From an archaeon (GTDB taxonomy: Archaea; Methanobacteriota; Methanobacteria; Methanobacteriales; Methanobacteriaceae), in contig JAKSUD010000024.1 in assembly GCA_024409185.1 (NCBI GenBank), positions 1-9,284 of the forward strand: 9,284 bases of DNA, read 5' to 3'. The notes beneath the pieces were generated by a model that saw nothing but the letters and a program-made list of their open reading frames with translations, was not told the origin of the DNA and did no database searches. The position numbers and the translations under genes were made by a program. Of this stretch, positions 1 to 6,478 are shown in pieces (within the stretch, counting starts at the first letter, position 1; every line of letters begins with the position of its first letter).

Positions 1-49
1 TCATTAAAATTATTATAATCATTTAAAATCAAGAGATAAGGTAATTAAA

Positions 50-508
50 ATGCTAAAAACTCTTAAAGATATTGTAAGAAAAAGTTCTATTCATGTTTGT
101 ATTATCAACTGTGGAGGTTGTAATGGTTGTGATGTAGAGCTTGTTGCTTGTCTTTCTCCAAGATATGACTTAGAACAATATGGTATTTATGTTCACAACA
201 ATCCTCGTGAGGCAGATGTTCTTTTAATTACAGGAGCAGTTACAGAACAATGGAGAGAGAACTTAAGAAGAATTTATGCAAAAACTCCAGAACCTAAAGT
301 TGTTGTAACTGTTGGAAATTGTCCTCAATCTGGAGATGTATTTGCACAAGAAGGTGGAAGAGTACTTGCACCTGTTTCAGATTTCATTCCTGTTGATGCA
401 GCTATTCCAGGTTGCCCTCCAAGACCAAGTGAAATCTTAGAAGCTGTTTTAGCAGTTGCTCCTGGAGCTATTGCTGCTAAAGGTCGTGCTCAGGATAAAG
501 GTGAATAA
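50..508 (+). CDS. ehaN: Energy-converting [NiFe] hydrogenase A small subunit (EhaN)
   Basis: Small, iron-sulfur subunit of a membrane-associated group 4 [NiFe] hydrogenase, related to NuoB of complex I. It should carry the proximal [4Fe-4S] cluster that passes electrons between the NiFe site in the large subunit and the polyferredoxins. The 152-residue protein has an N-terminal [10 protein letters not shown] segment (C21, C24, C27), [11 protein letters not shown] with C91, and [10 protein letters not shown] with C122. The likely cluster ligands are C24, C27, C91 and C122. C21 is an extra nearby cysteine. There is no signal peptide or membrane segment. The protein is short, as is usual for group 4 small subunits, which lack the medial and distal cluster domains of uptake hydrogenases. 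The ATG at 50 follows an AAGGT ribosome-binding element at 38-42. The neighbouring large subunit and polyferredoxins in this order point to Eha rather than Ehb. A hairpin spans its stop codon. Confidence 0.9.
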   Translation: MLKTLKDIVRKSSIHVCIINCGGCNGCDVELVACLSPRYDLEQYGIYVHNNPREADVLLITGAVTEQWRENLRRIYAKTPEPKVVVTVGNCPQSGDVFAQEGGRVLAPVSDFIPVDAAIPGCPPRPSEILEAVLAVAPGAIAAKGRAQDKGE

Positions 509-516
509 ACCTTTAT
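495..516 (+). other. Hairpin spanning the ehaN stop codon
   Basis: ATAAAGGT at 495-502 is perfectly complementary to ACCTTTAT at 509-516, giving an 8-bp stem with a 6-base loop. Two G-U pairs (494/517 and 493/518) could lengthen it. The ehaN stop codon (506-508) sits in the loop. The stem includes two G-C pairs in an otherwise almost pure A/T gap, so it stands out. No long T-run follows directly, so a bacterial-type intrinsic terminator is not supported. An mRNA processing or stability element between the small- and large-subunit messages is possible. The structure is seen in the sequence; its function is inference. Confidence 0.45.
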
Positions 517-522
517 TTAGTA

Positions 523-541
523 AATTATAACTATTATAATT
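523..541. repeat. AT-only inverted repeat in the ehaN-ehaO gap
   Basis: AATTATAA (523-530) and TTATAATT (534-541) form a perfect 8+3+8 dyad. It lies just downstream of the ehaN stop hairpin and about 90 bases upstream of ehaO. It could be an operator half-site pair or a weak second RNA hairpin. In DNA this AT-rich, an all-A/T palindrome of this size can arise by chance, so confidence in a function is low. The remainder of the 509-630 gap is A/T filler up to the ehaO ribosome-binding element AGGAG at 615-619. Confidence 0.3.
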
Positions 542-630
542 ATTATTTAATTCAAAATTATTTAAAAAATTATTAGAATTTAATCTGATGAAATTATTTA
601 AAATAAGTAAATATAGGAGTCAATGATAAA

Positions 631-1758
631 ATGATTTTACCAATAGGACCTATTCATCCAGGACTTAAAGAACCTTTACGTCTTAAACTTCAGACTCAAG
701 GAGAAAAGGTTATTAAAGCGGAAATTGATTATGGTTATGTTCACAGAGGTATTGAAAAGATAATGGAAGGTAAAACTTGGCAAAAATGTATTTACTTAGC
801 TGAGAGAATCTGTGGTATTTGTTCTTATGAACATACTCAAACATTTGCAGAAACTATTGAATTAATTTCTGGAGCTCAAGCACCTCCAAGAGCCCAATAT
901 TTAAGAGTTATTACTAATGAATTAGATAGAATTCAAAGTCATTTACTTGCTAATTCTACTTTTTATAAAACTATGGATCATGAAACTTTATTTATGCAAG
1001 TTCTTGATTTAAGAGAATATGCAATGGATGCAATTGAACTTTTAACTGGAAATAGAGTTAATATGGGTTGGAATGTTGTTGGTGGTGTCCGTATGGATGC
1101 TGAACAAAAACATTTAGATGCTATTTTAGAAAAAGTTGCTTATATTGAAAATAATTTAGATAATCATGTTGCATTATTTGAAGAAGGTCCAATTCTTGCA
1201 CTTAGGACTAAAGGTGTAGGAGTAATGACTAGAGAAGAAGCTATTAAAGGGCATGCTGTAGGACCTATTGGGAGAGCTTCTGGTTTAAAACATGATTATA
1301 GAATAAATCATCATACTTATAATGATTACTTTGATTTAAAGCCTGTTTGGAGAAAAGAAGGAGATAATTTTGCTCGTACAATGAATAGATATGATGAAAT
1401 TAGACAATCTATTGATTTACTTAAAGATGCAATTAATAATATTCCTCAAGGTAATATTCGTGTTCCTGTTGAAGTTAAATCAGGTTATGGTGAATGGAGA
1501 GGTGAAGCTCCTCGTGGTGAAGTTACTTATATGATTGAAACTAATGGTAACCTTATTAAACGTATTTCAATTAGAACTCCAAGTATTATGAATATTGATT
1601 CTTGTGCAAGATATATGCTTAAAAATGTTGCTACTGTTGCAGATGCTGTTACTACTTATGCTTCTACAGATCCTTGTATTGCTTGTGCTGAGCGAGTAGC
1701 TATTACTGATATTGACACAGGTAAAAGTGTTACTAAAGACTTTTTTGAGGTGGAATAA
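631..1758 (+). CDS. ehaO: Energy-converting [NiFe] hydrogenase A large subunit (EhaO)
   Basis: Catalytic large subunit of the group 4 hydrogenase, related to NuoD of complex I and to HycE/EchE. It holds the NiFe active site that oxidises H2 or reduces protons. Both metal-binding pairs are visible in the 375-residue protein. The N-terminal one is [10 protein letters not shown] (C61, C64) and the C-terminal one is DPCIACAER (C349, C352), with Arg at 355 as in HycE-type enzymes. The N-terminal [10 protein letters not shown] and [11 protein letters not shown] segments are typical of the NuoD-like fold. Twenty residues follow R355; whether a maturation protease removes them cannot be told here. 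The ATG at 631 lies 11 bases after AGGAG (615-619). An upstream ATG at 623 is out of frame and stops after three codons. The last codons contain the GAGGTGG ribosome-binding site for the next gene, and the stop overlaps its ATG (TAATG), which suggests translational coupling. Confidence 0.93.
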   Translation: MILPIGPIHPGLKEPLRLKLQTQGEKVIKAEIDYGYVHRGIEKIMEGKTWQKCIYLAERICGICSYEHTQTFAETIELISGAQAPPRAQYLRVITNELDRIQSHLLANSTFYKTMDHETLFMQVLDLREYAMDAIELLTGNRVNMGWNVVGGVRMDAEQKHLDAILEKVAYIENNLDNHVALFEEGPILALRTKGVGVMTREEAIKGHAVGPIGRASGLKHDYRINHHTYNDYFDLKPVWRKEGDNFARTMNRYDEIRQSIDLLKDAINNIPQGNIRVPVEVKSGYGEWRGEAPRGEVTYMIETNGNLIKRISIRTPSIMNIDSCARYMLKNVATVADAVTTYASTDPCIACAERVAITDIDTGKSVTKDFFEVE

Positions 1759-2783
1759 TGGCCTCATTTATTCATTATATTTATGATTTTGCTACAAAAA
1801 AGTGGTTAGATAAGTTTTTTAATGCTAAATCTAAATCTGATATTGCAGAAATTCCAGATAGATTTAGAGATTTTCCTACTGTTGAGAAGGAATATTGTAT
1901 AGGTTGTGGTTCTTGTACTGCTTCTTGTCCATCTCCAAATGCAATTAAACTTGTCCGTGATAGTGCTACTGAAGACCATCATGGTTTAGTTTATCCTGTA
2001 ATTAACACTGCATCCTGTATTAGATGTGGATTCTGTGCTGAAGTTTGTCCTTCTGAACCTAAAACTCTTTATTGTGGTGAAAATCACTTTATTCATGAAG
2101 ACTTTAATATTATTCCTTCAAAAAGAAAATATATTATTGATGATTATTTATGTATTAAATGTGGTAAATGCCAAGATAATTGTGAAGTTGGAGCTATTGA
2201 CCGTATAGATAATCGTATGCATGTAAATCAATCTAAATGTATTTCTTGTGGTAAATGTTTAGATGTTTGTCCTGTTAAAGGAGCTATGAAAGGAGTATTC
2301 ATTGCAAATATGGAAGAGCAAAAAGAAATCATATCTCTTGCTGTTAATAGACTTGAAGAATATATTGAGTCTCATCAAGAACCATTAGAAGAAATTCATG
2401 ATGATAAACTATTTTTAGCTGAGCTTAAATTCCAACCATTATTTGATGAAGCATTAACTATTTTAAATGATGATGAAATTGTTTATGAAGTTTTAGAAAA
2501 GGCAATTAATAGATTAAATATTAAAGTAGTTATGTGGAATCATGATAATTGTCAAAACTGTCAATTATGTGTTGAAGAATGTCCAACAGGTGCAATTAAA
2601 TTTGATAATCAAATCATTAGAGATAAAGATAAATGTTTAAGATGTAGTATTTGTTATCAAACTTGTCCTTTCTCTGCAATTAATTATTATTCTGCTAAAT
2701 TTAATTTAGATGAGAAAGATGATGGTGAAAAGGTTATTCATATAACTGTAAAAGAGTCTCAATTAGCTAAAAGGAGAGCTTAA
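1758..2783 (+). CDS. ehaP: 6[4Fe-4S] polyferredoxin of the Eha hydrogenase (EhaP)
   Basis: Soluble electron-transfer subunit, expected to carry electrons between the hydrogenase small subunit and ferredoxin-dependent enzymes. The 341-residue protein has six CxxCxxCxxxC motifs starting at C47, C87, C122-region (first Cys at 132), C161, C265 and C293, enough for six [4Fe-4S] clusters. The third motif lacks the proline that usually follows its last cysteine. The fifth (CQNCQLCVEECP) and sixth form a C-terminal ferredoxin-like pair. About 93 acidic, cysteine-free residues (172-264) separate motifs four and five. The N-terminal 40 residues have no clusters and look amphipathic. The ATG at 1758 overlaps the ehaO stop and is preceded by a near-ideal GAGGTGG at 1747-1753. 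Known Eha clusters encode one 6- and one 10-cluster polyferredoxin, matching this gene and the next. The letter P follows that convention and is less certain than the function. Confidence 0.85.
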   Translation: MASFIHYIYDFATKKWLDKFFNAKSKSDIAEIPDRFRDFPTVEKEYCIGCGSCTASCPSPNAIKLVRDSATEDHHGLVYPVINTASCIRCGFCAEVCPSEPKTLYCGENHFIHEDFNIIPSKRKYIIDDYLCIKCGKCQDNCEVGAIDRIDNRMHVNQSKCISCGKCLDVCPVKGAMKGVFIANMEEQKEIISLAVNRLEEYIESHQEPLEEIHDDKLFLAELKFQPLFDEALTILNDDEIVYEVLEKAINRLNIKVVMWNHDNCQNCQLCVEECPTGAIKFDNQIIRDKDKCLRCSICYQTCPFSAINYYSAKFNLDEKDDGEKVIHITVKESQLAKRRA

Positions 2784-2850
2784 AATGGCTTTTTTATTTA
2801 ATTCTTATTTAAGGGAGCTTAAAATGGCTTTTTTATTTAATTCTTATTTA
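2776..2850 (+). repeat. 39-base-period tandem duplication of a stop/RBS/start junction
   Basis: Bases 2776-2811 recur identically at 2815-2850 (36 of 36 identical, period 39). Each copy contains a GAG ribosome-binding element, CTTAAA, an ATG and then a T-rich stretch. The first copy begins over the end of ehaP, so the ehaP stop (2781-2783) is inside it. A third, shorter junction (AAGGAGGGCTTAAATG at 2853-2868) has the same arrangement and supplies the real ehaQ start. The period is a multiple of three, so the 13-codon reading frame is preserved. This looks like a recent local duplication. There are no flanking inverted repeats or target-site signs of a mobile element. Confidence 0.9.
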
Positions 2851-2865
2851 TTAAGGAGGGCTTAA
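2785..2865 (+). CDS. 26-residue mini-ORF made of two 13-residue repeats
   Basis: A short open frame starts one base after the ehaP stop (TAAAATG) and ends with a TAA directly abutting the ehaQ ATG at 2866. The peptide is MAFLFNSYLRELK followed by MAFLFNSYLLRRA: two near-identical units with a hydrophobic N-terminal half and a basic C-terminal end. AAGGAGAG at 2771-2778 is a good ribosome-binding site for ATG 2785. AAGGGAG at 2811-2817 serves the internal ATG 2824, and AAGGAGG at 2853-2859 serves ehaQ. A 13-codon version would be open even without the duplication. It resembles no family I recognise. It may be a genuine small peptide, a translational bridge that keeps ribosomes moving from ehaP to ehaQ, or a fortuitous frame. 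Translation is plausible but unproven. Confidence 0.4.
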   Translation: MAFLFNSYLRELKMAFLFNSYLLRRA

Positions 2866-4302
2866 ATGAGTTCTAAAGTACCAAAACCATTAAGAGATGT
2901 TGAAATTGATTTTGACATTAATAATGATAAATGTATAAATTGTAAAGATAAACCATGTCTTGAATCATGTCCAATTAATTCTATTTATCTTGACAGTGAT
3001 GATGGACTTGTTAAAATAGATGAAAATTGTTTTGGTTGTGTTCTTTGTAGAAATAGCTGTCCTTATGATGCTATTGAAATTGATAGGAAATTAGCAGAAC
3101 CTATTCGTGAAAATGTTCCTAATATTAATAAAAAACTCTGTAGAGCTTGTGGAGCATGTGTTCAAGCTTGTAAATCTGGAGCTATTCACTTAAGATCCAC
3201 TGGTGGAGAAGAAATGCACAGTGAAATTGATGAAGATAAATGTATTCGCTGTGGATATTGTTATAGAGTTTGTCCTACTGATTCTATTAAATATGGTCAT
3301 ATTCTTCCTAAAGCTATTAAAGAAGGAAGAACTGTGGTTATTAATGATAAAGAATGTATTGGATGTATGACTTGTCTTAGAGTATGTCCTTCTAAAGGAG
3401 CTATTGAAGTAGCTAAAACTAATAAACTTCCATATATTAATCCATCTTATTGTGCAAGATGTGAGGAATGTTTAAAAGCTTGTCCACCTGAAGCAATTCA
3501 TTATTCTACTCGTGAAGAAGCTTATGAATCTTTTAATACAATTAGAACTTTAGAAATAGCTCATGAAATCATAGAAAAAGATAATAAAAGATTATCTAAA
3601 GATATTCCTAAAATGGACTCTGTTCTCATTGATTTATTAGAAGAACTTAATGAGAGATATCAATTTGAAGATTATGACTTTAAAAATACTAAAAATATTT
3701 TTGATGTTTCTAAAGAAGAATTTGGTAAATTAGAGTTATTTACATGTACTAATTGTAAATCTATTGTTGTAAATATTACTAATTTGCTTGCTGATAAATT
3801 AGCTGAATTATTTGATAAAAATCTTAATATTGATGATGTTGTAGATATTATTGAATTTTTCCCACCAATTTCTTCAATTAATATAGTTGAAGATAATTGT
3901 GTTGGTTGTGGATTATGTGTAGATGTTTGTCCTACAAGTTCTATTGATTTAGAAATGCCTGCTCCAATTAAAATACAAGATTCTTGTATTTTCTGTGGTA
4001 AATGTGCTGAAGTATGTAGTTTTGAAGCTATTCGTCTTGAAGAAAAATTCTTTACAAACAGAAATCATGAAATCTTCTTTATTAAAAGAGATCTTAGAGG
4101 TCAAAGAAAAGGTACTTTCTCAGTATTAGATTATGCTTGTCAATTATGTGGAGTTTGTGCTAAAAATTGTCCAACAGGTGCTTTATCTGTTGATGGTAGA
4201 ATTATTGTAGATCAAGATAAATGTATTTCTTGTAGACATTGTGAAACTTTATGTCCTGTTAATGCAATTAAGATTTTAACAGTTTGGCAATTTATTGATT
4301 AA
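2866..4302 (+). CDS. ehaQ: 10[4Fe-4S] polyferredoxin of the Eha hydrogenase (EhaQ)
   Basis: Large soluble iron-sulfur protein, predicted to extend the electron relay of the Eha hydrogenase. Ten cluster motifs can be counted in 478 residues, with first cysteines at 23, 55, 92, 126, 164, 196, 345, 374, 425 and 453. The first is stretched (CINCKDKPCLESCP, four residues between the second and third Cys). The third ends in CK and the eighth in CS instead of CP. Motifs one to six form one block, and seven to ten form another. Between them, residues 212-340 are a charged, probably helical domain with an orphan CTNC pair (C294, C297). No signal peptide or membrane segment is seen. The ATG at 2866 follows AAGGAGG at 2853-2859 and touches the stop of the upstream mini-ORF. 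The count of ten matches the second polyferredoxin known from Eha clusters. The letter Q is by convention. Confidence 0.83.
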   Translation: MSSKVPKPLRDVEIDFDINNDKCINCKDKPCLESCPINSIYLDSDDGLVKIDENCFGCVLCRNSCPYDAIEIDRKLAEPIRENVPNINKKLCRACGACVQACKSGAIHLRSTGGEEMHSEIDEDKCIRCGYCYRVCPTDSIKYGHILPKAIKEGRTVVINDKECIGCMTCLRVCPSKGAIEVAKTNKLPYINPSYCARCEECLKACPPEAIHYSTREEAYESFNTIRTLEIAHEIIEKDNKRLSKDIPKMDSVLIDLLEELNERYQFEDYDFKNTKNIFDVSKEEFGKLELFTCTNCKSIVVNITNLLADKLAELFDKNLNIDDVVDIIEFFPPISSINIVEDNCVGCGLCVDVCPTSSIDLEMPAPIKIQDSCIFCGKCAEVCSFEAIRLEEKFFTNRNHEIFFIKRDLRGQRKGTFSVLDYACQLCGVCAKNCPTGALSVDGRIIVDQDKCISCRHCETLCPVNAIKILTVWQFID

Positions 4303-4323
4303 TTTGAATTTAATTAATTTTAG

Positions 4324-4367
4324 TTAATTAGAATTTTTAATAATTTTTAATTAATTAAGATTTTTAA
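4324..4367 (+). terminator. T-rich gap after ehaQ: possible archaeal terminator with direct repeat
   Basis: The 103-base gap after ehaQ (4303-4405) contains three T5 runs on the coding strand, at 4334-4338, 4344-4348 and 4361-4365. Archaeal RNA polymerase terminates at such oligo-T tracts without needing a hairpin. The segment TTAATTAGAATTTTTAA (4324-4340) recurs imperfectly at 4351-4367 (15 of 17 bases). The TTTTTAAAATA at 4361-4371 could alternatively serve as a TATA element for ehaR, placing a start about 25 bases on and leaving a very short leader with the GGTG at 4395-4398. Partial termination plus re-initiation would separate ehaNOPQ from the downstream genes. Low-complexity AT sequence makes this tentative. 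Confidence 0.3.
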
Positions 4368-4405
4368 AATAGAAAATTAAAACTAAAATTTATTGGTGTT
4401 ATAAA

Positions 4406-5470
4406 ATGGTTAGAAAAGTTTATGTTACTGATTGTGAAGGTCCATTAACTTTAGATGATAATGCTTTTGAATTAGCAGCTAAGTTTATTGAAGATGGAGA
4501 TAAATTATTTAAAATAATTAGTGCTTTTGATGATTACTTAGTTGATGTTGTAAAACAAGAGAATTATCATGCTGGAGATACACTTAAACTTATTGTTCCA
4601 TTTTTCAAACTTGTTGATTTAAAAAATAAAGATTTAGTTGAATATTCTAAAGCAAATATTCACACAGTACCTGGTGTTCAACAAATATTTGATATCCAAG
4701 ATAAATCTTTAAAATCTTTCATAATTAGTACAAGTTATGGTCAATATATTAAAGCTCTCTGCGAATATATTGATTTCCCATTCGAAAACACTTATTATAC
4801 TTCACTTGATATATCTATCACTACTGAAAACATAGATTCTGAACTAAAAAGAGTTGAAGAATTTAGAAAAATTATTTTACAACATGGTTCAGGTAGTGAA
4901 GAAGACAATAAAATTTTATATGATATATTCTTTAATGAAATTCCAAAAATGGAAATAGCTAAAATTATTGATAGTGTAAAAACTGTTGGTGGTAAAGGTA
5001 AAGAATTAGCACTTCGTGACATAGTCAATAAATGTGACTTAGTTGGAGATAAAAATGCAATTATGTATGTTGGTGATAGTATCACTGATAGTGAAGCATT
5101 AGCATTTGCAAGTGAAAGTGAAGGAATAGCTATTTCATTTAATGGTAATGAATATGCAATTAACTCAGCAGATATTGCAGTTATCTCAGATAATGCAATT
5201 ATGACAGCTATTATAAGAGATTTATTTATTAAATATGATCGTGAAACTATCTTGAAATTTGCAAGAGAATATTTCGAGAAAGGTTATGAATCTGCATTTG
5301 ATTATTATGAAGTAGATTCTACATTAGTAGAAAACTTTGAAAAATTATATCAATGTAAGAATATTCCAGTTATGGATGTTGTTACTGATGAAAATAAAGA
5401 TTATTTAACTAAATTAAGTAAAGAAATGCGTGTTAAAATACGTGGAGACGATATTGGTGGTTTAGGTTAA
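4406..5470 (+). CDS. ehaR: HAD-superfamily protein of the Eha cluster (EhaR-type)
   Basis: A 354-residue protein with the haloacid-dehalogenase (HAD) phosphohydrolase motifs. Motif I is VTDCEGPLTL, with the nucleophile D9 but Glu at position 11 where most HAD phosphatases have Asp. A motif II candidate is FIISTS (S108/T109). A motif III lysine lies in GGKGKELAL (K197 or K199), and motif IV is VGDSITDSEAL (residues 222-232). The insertion between motifs I and II, roughly residues 20-90, is a helical cap. Residues 275-354 form a C-terminal extension with no recognised motif. This matches the archaeal HAD family that accompanies eha genes and is annotated as hydrogenase subunit R. Its substrate is unknown to me, and nothing shows that it binds the hydrogenase. 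The ATG at 4406 follows GGTG at 4395-4398. The HAD assignment is firm; the subunit letter is moderately sure. Confidence 0.72.
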   Translation: MVRKVYVTDCEGPLTLDDNAFELAAKFIEDGDKLFKIISAFDDYLVDVVKQENYHAGDTLKLIVPFFKLVDLKNKDLVEYSKANIHTVPGVQQIFDIQDKSLKSFIISTSYGQYIKALCEYIDFPFENTYYTSLDISITTENIDSELKRVEEFRKIILQHGSGSEEDNKILYDIFFNEIPKMEIAKIIDSVKTVGGKGKELALRDIVNKCDLVGDKNAIMYVGDSITDSEALAFASESEGIAISFNGNEYAINSADIAVISDNAIMTAIIRDLFIKYDRETILKFAREYFEKGYESAFDYYEVDSTLVENFEKLYQCKNIPVMDVVTDENKDYLTKLSKEMRVKIRGDDIGGLG

Positions 5471-5490
5471 GCTATTAATAAGATTTCTTT

Positions 5491-5549
5491 AATTGATTTA
5501 ATGGTTTAATTAAACATAACTAATTGATTTATGGTTTAATTAAATAACT
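5491..5549 (+). repeat. Degenerate tandem direct repeat upstream of the Ftr paralogue
   Basis: In the 92-base gap between the HAD gene and the formyltransferase gene, a segment beginning AATTGATTTAATGG (5491) recurs as AATTGATTTATGG (5522). The two units differ only by a one-base and a two-base indel. Each contains the 10-base palindrome TTTAATTAAA (5505-5514 and 5535-5544), so the palindromes are exactly 30 bases apart. That is close to three helical turns, as expected for a pair of operator sites on one DNA face. The arrangement is also consistent with simple slippage duplication in AT-rich DNA. The second unit ends 13 bases before the start codon, so any bound protein would block the leader. 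Regulatory function is inference. Confidence 0.5.
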
Positions 5550-5562
5550 ATGAAGTGTTATT

Positions 5563-6450
5563 ATGGTAAATTATGATAAAGTTGAAGATACATTCTTTGA
5601 ATCCTTTGATGGAATGTATATACGTGCATTAATTACAGCTGAAGATGAATTAACAGTAAAACAAGCAGCTTATGACTCAACTGCAACTCCAAGTGCAGTT
5701 ATTGGAAGAGTAGAAGCTGGTGTTGAAGCTTTTGTTGATAAATCCCAAACTCCTGATGGAAGACCTGGAGCTATTGTTCAGTTCTGGTTAACTGATGATT
5801 TAGAAAAATTTGAAGTTGAATTATCCTATAGAATCCGTCAAGATATTCTTGTTAAACCATTTACAAGAGTATTTAGCTTAAATGAAAATCCTGTTGGAAC
5901 TATTGGAATGATGAAACAGGTAGGTCATTGTGGAGATGGCTATGAATGGGAAGTTGAAGAATTTGGTAGAACTATGATTAATGTACCTATTGCAGTTCCT
6001 GACTTTATGATTGAATCTGAACTTGGATACTCTGAAGGTATTATGGGAGGAAACTTCTGGTATATGTGTTCTACAAAAGAGGCTGTTCTTGAAGCTGGTA
6101 AGATTGTTATTGACACTATTATGGAAGTTCCTGGAGTTTGTACTCCATTTGGAATCTGCTCTGCAGCTTCAAAGCCTGAAACTAATTTCCCATGGATTGG
6201 TCCAAGTACAAATCATCCTTATTGTCCTTCTTTAAAAGAAAGATTAGGTGAAGAATCTAAAGTTCCTGACGGTGTTAACTATATTCCTGAAATTGTTATA
6301 AATGCAGTTGATGAAGAGTCAATGAATTTAGCTATTAAAAAAGCTATTGATGCAATTATAGATATTGAAGGGGTTGTTAAAATCTCTGCAGGTAATTTTG
6401 AAGGCCAATTAGGTGAACATAAAACTAATTTACTTGATATTTTAAAATAA
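5563..6450 (+). CDS. ftr2: Formylmethanofuran:tetrahydromethanopterin formyltransferase paralogue (Ftr II)
   Basis: Full-length (295-residue) member of the Ftr family, whose classical enzyme moves the formyl group from formylmethanofuran to tetrahydromethanopterin, the second step of CO2 reduction to methane. Family segments visible are EDTFFESF near the N-terminus (8-15), EAGVEAFV (51-58), [11 protein letters not shown] (63-73), [10 protein letters not shown] (159-168), CPSLKERLG (221-229), [13 protein letters not shown] (242-254) and [11 protein letters not shown] (274-284). From memory of the canonical enzyme, the middle part (about 76-150 and 190-220) diverges while the family segments are kept. 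This fits the second Ftr copy found beside eha genes in hydrogenotrophic methanogens. Whether it retains catalysis is unknown. The only ribosome-binding hint before ATG 5563 is a weak GAAGTG at 5552-5557. Its place next to a hydrogenase that supplies electrons for formylmethanofuran synthesis is suggestive. Confidence 0.85.
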   Translation: MVNYDKVEDTFFESFDGMYIRALITAEDELTVKQAAYDSTATPSAVIGRVEAGVEAFVDKSQTPDGRPGAIVQFWLTDDLEKFEVELSYRIRQDILVKPFTRVFSLNENPVGTIGMMKQVGHCGDGYEWEVEEFGRTMINVPIAVPDFMIESELGYSEGIMGGNFWYMCSTKEAVLEAGKIVIDTIMEVPGVCTPFGICSAASKPETNFPWIGPSTNHPYCPSLKERLGEESKVPDGVNYIPEIVINAVDEESMNLAIKKAIDAIIDIEGVVKISAGNFEGQLGEHKTNLLDILK

Positions 6451-6478
6451 TTGTCTGTTGATGAAAGACTAAACGTGT

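Noticed and set aside
623..634. ATG at 623, eight bases before the ehaO start
   Set aside because: It opens a three-codon frame only (ATG ATA AAA TGA). It may slightly affect initiation, but it is too short and too likely by chance to annotate.
1567..1767. 66-codon open frame on the - strand
   Set aside because: It lies antisense inside the ehaO C-terminus, including the NiFe motif codons. Its protein is Ser/Asn-rich low complexity, as expected from the reverse complement of AT-rich coding DNA.
2026..2208. Short + strand frame inside ehaP, and similar ones at 6011-6235 and 7671-7895
   Set aside because: They are out-of-frame shadows of genes with strong cysteine-cluster or Ftr motifs, and their Leu/Val/Ile-rich composition comes from frame-shifted AT-rich codons.
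2776..2850. Tandem repeat as a CRISPR array, insertion-sequence end or attachment site
   Set aside because: There are only two units with almost no spacer, no terminal inverted repeats, and no cas, transposase or integrase gene nearby. It is better explained as a local duplication.
50..4302. Assignment to the Ehb hydrogenase or Ech instead of Eha
   Set aside because: The order small subunit, large subunit, 6-cluster then 10-cluster polyferredoxin, followed by HAD and Ftr II, fits Eha. Ech has no polyferredoxins, and I do not recall Ftr II beside Ehb.
4795..5085. 96-codon open frame on the - strand
   Set aside because: It is antisense to the HAD gene, covering its conserved GDSITD region. 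The protein has no motif, only Ser/Ile/Leu-rich composition, and the + strand frame is clearly the real gene.
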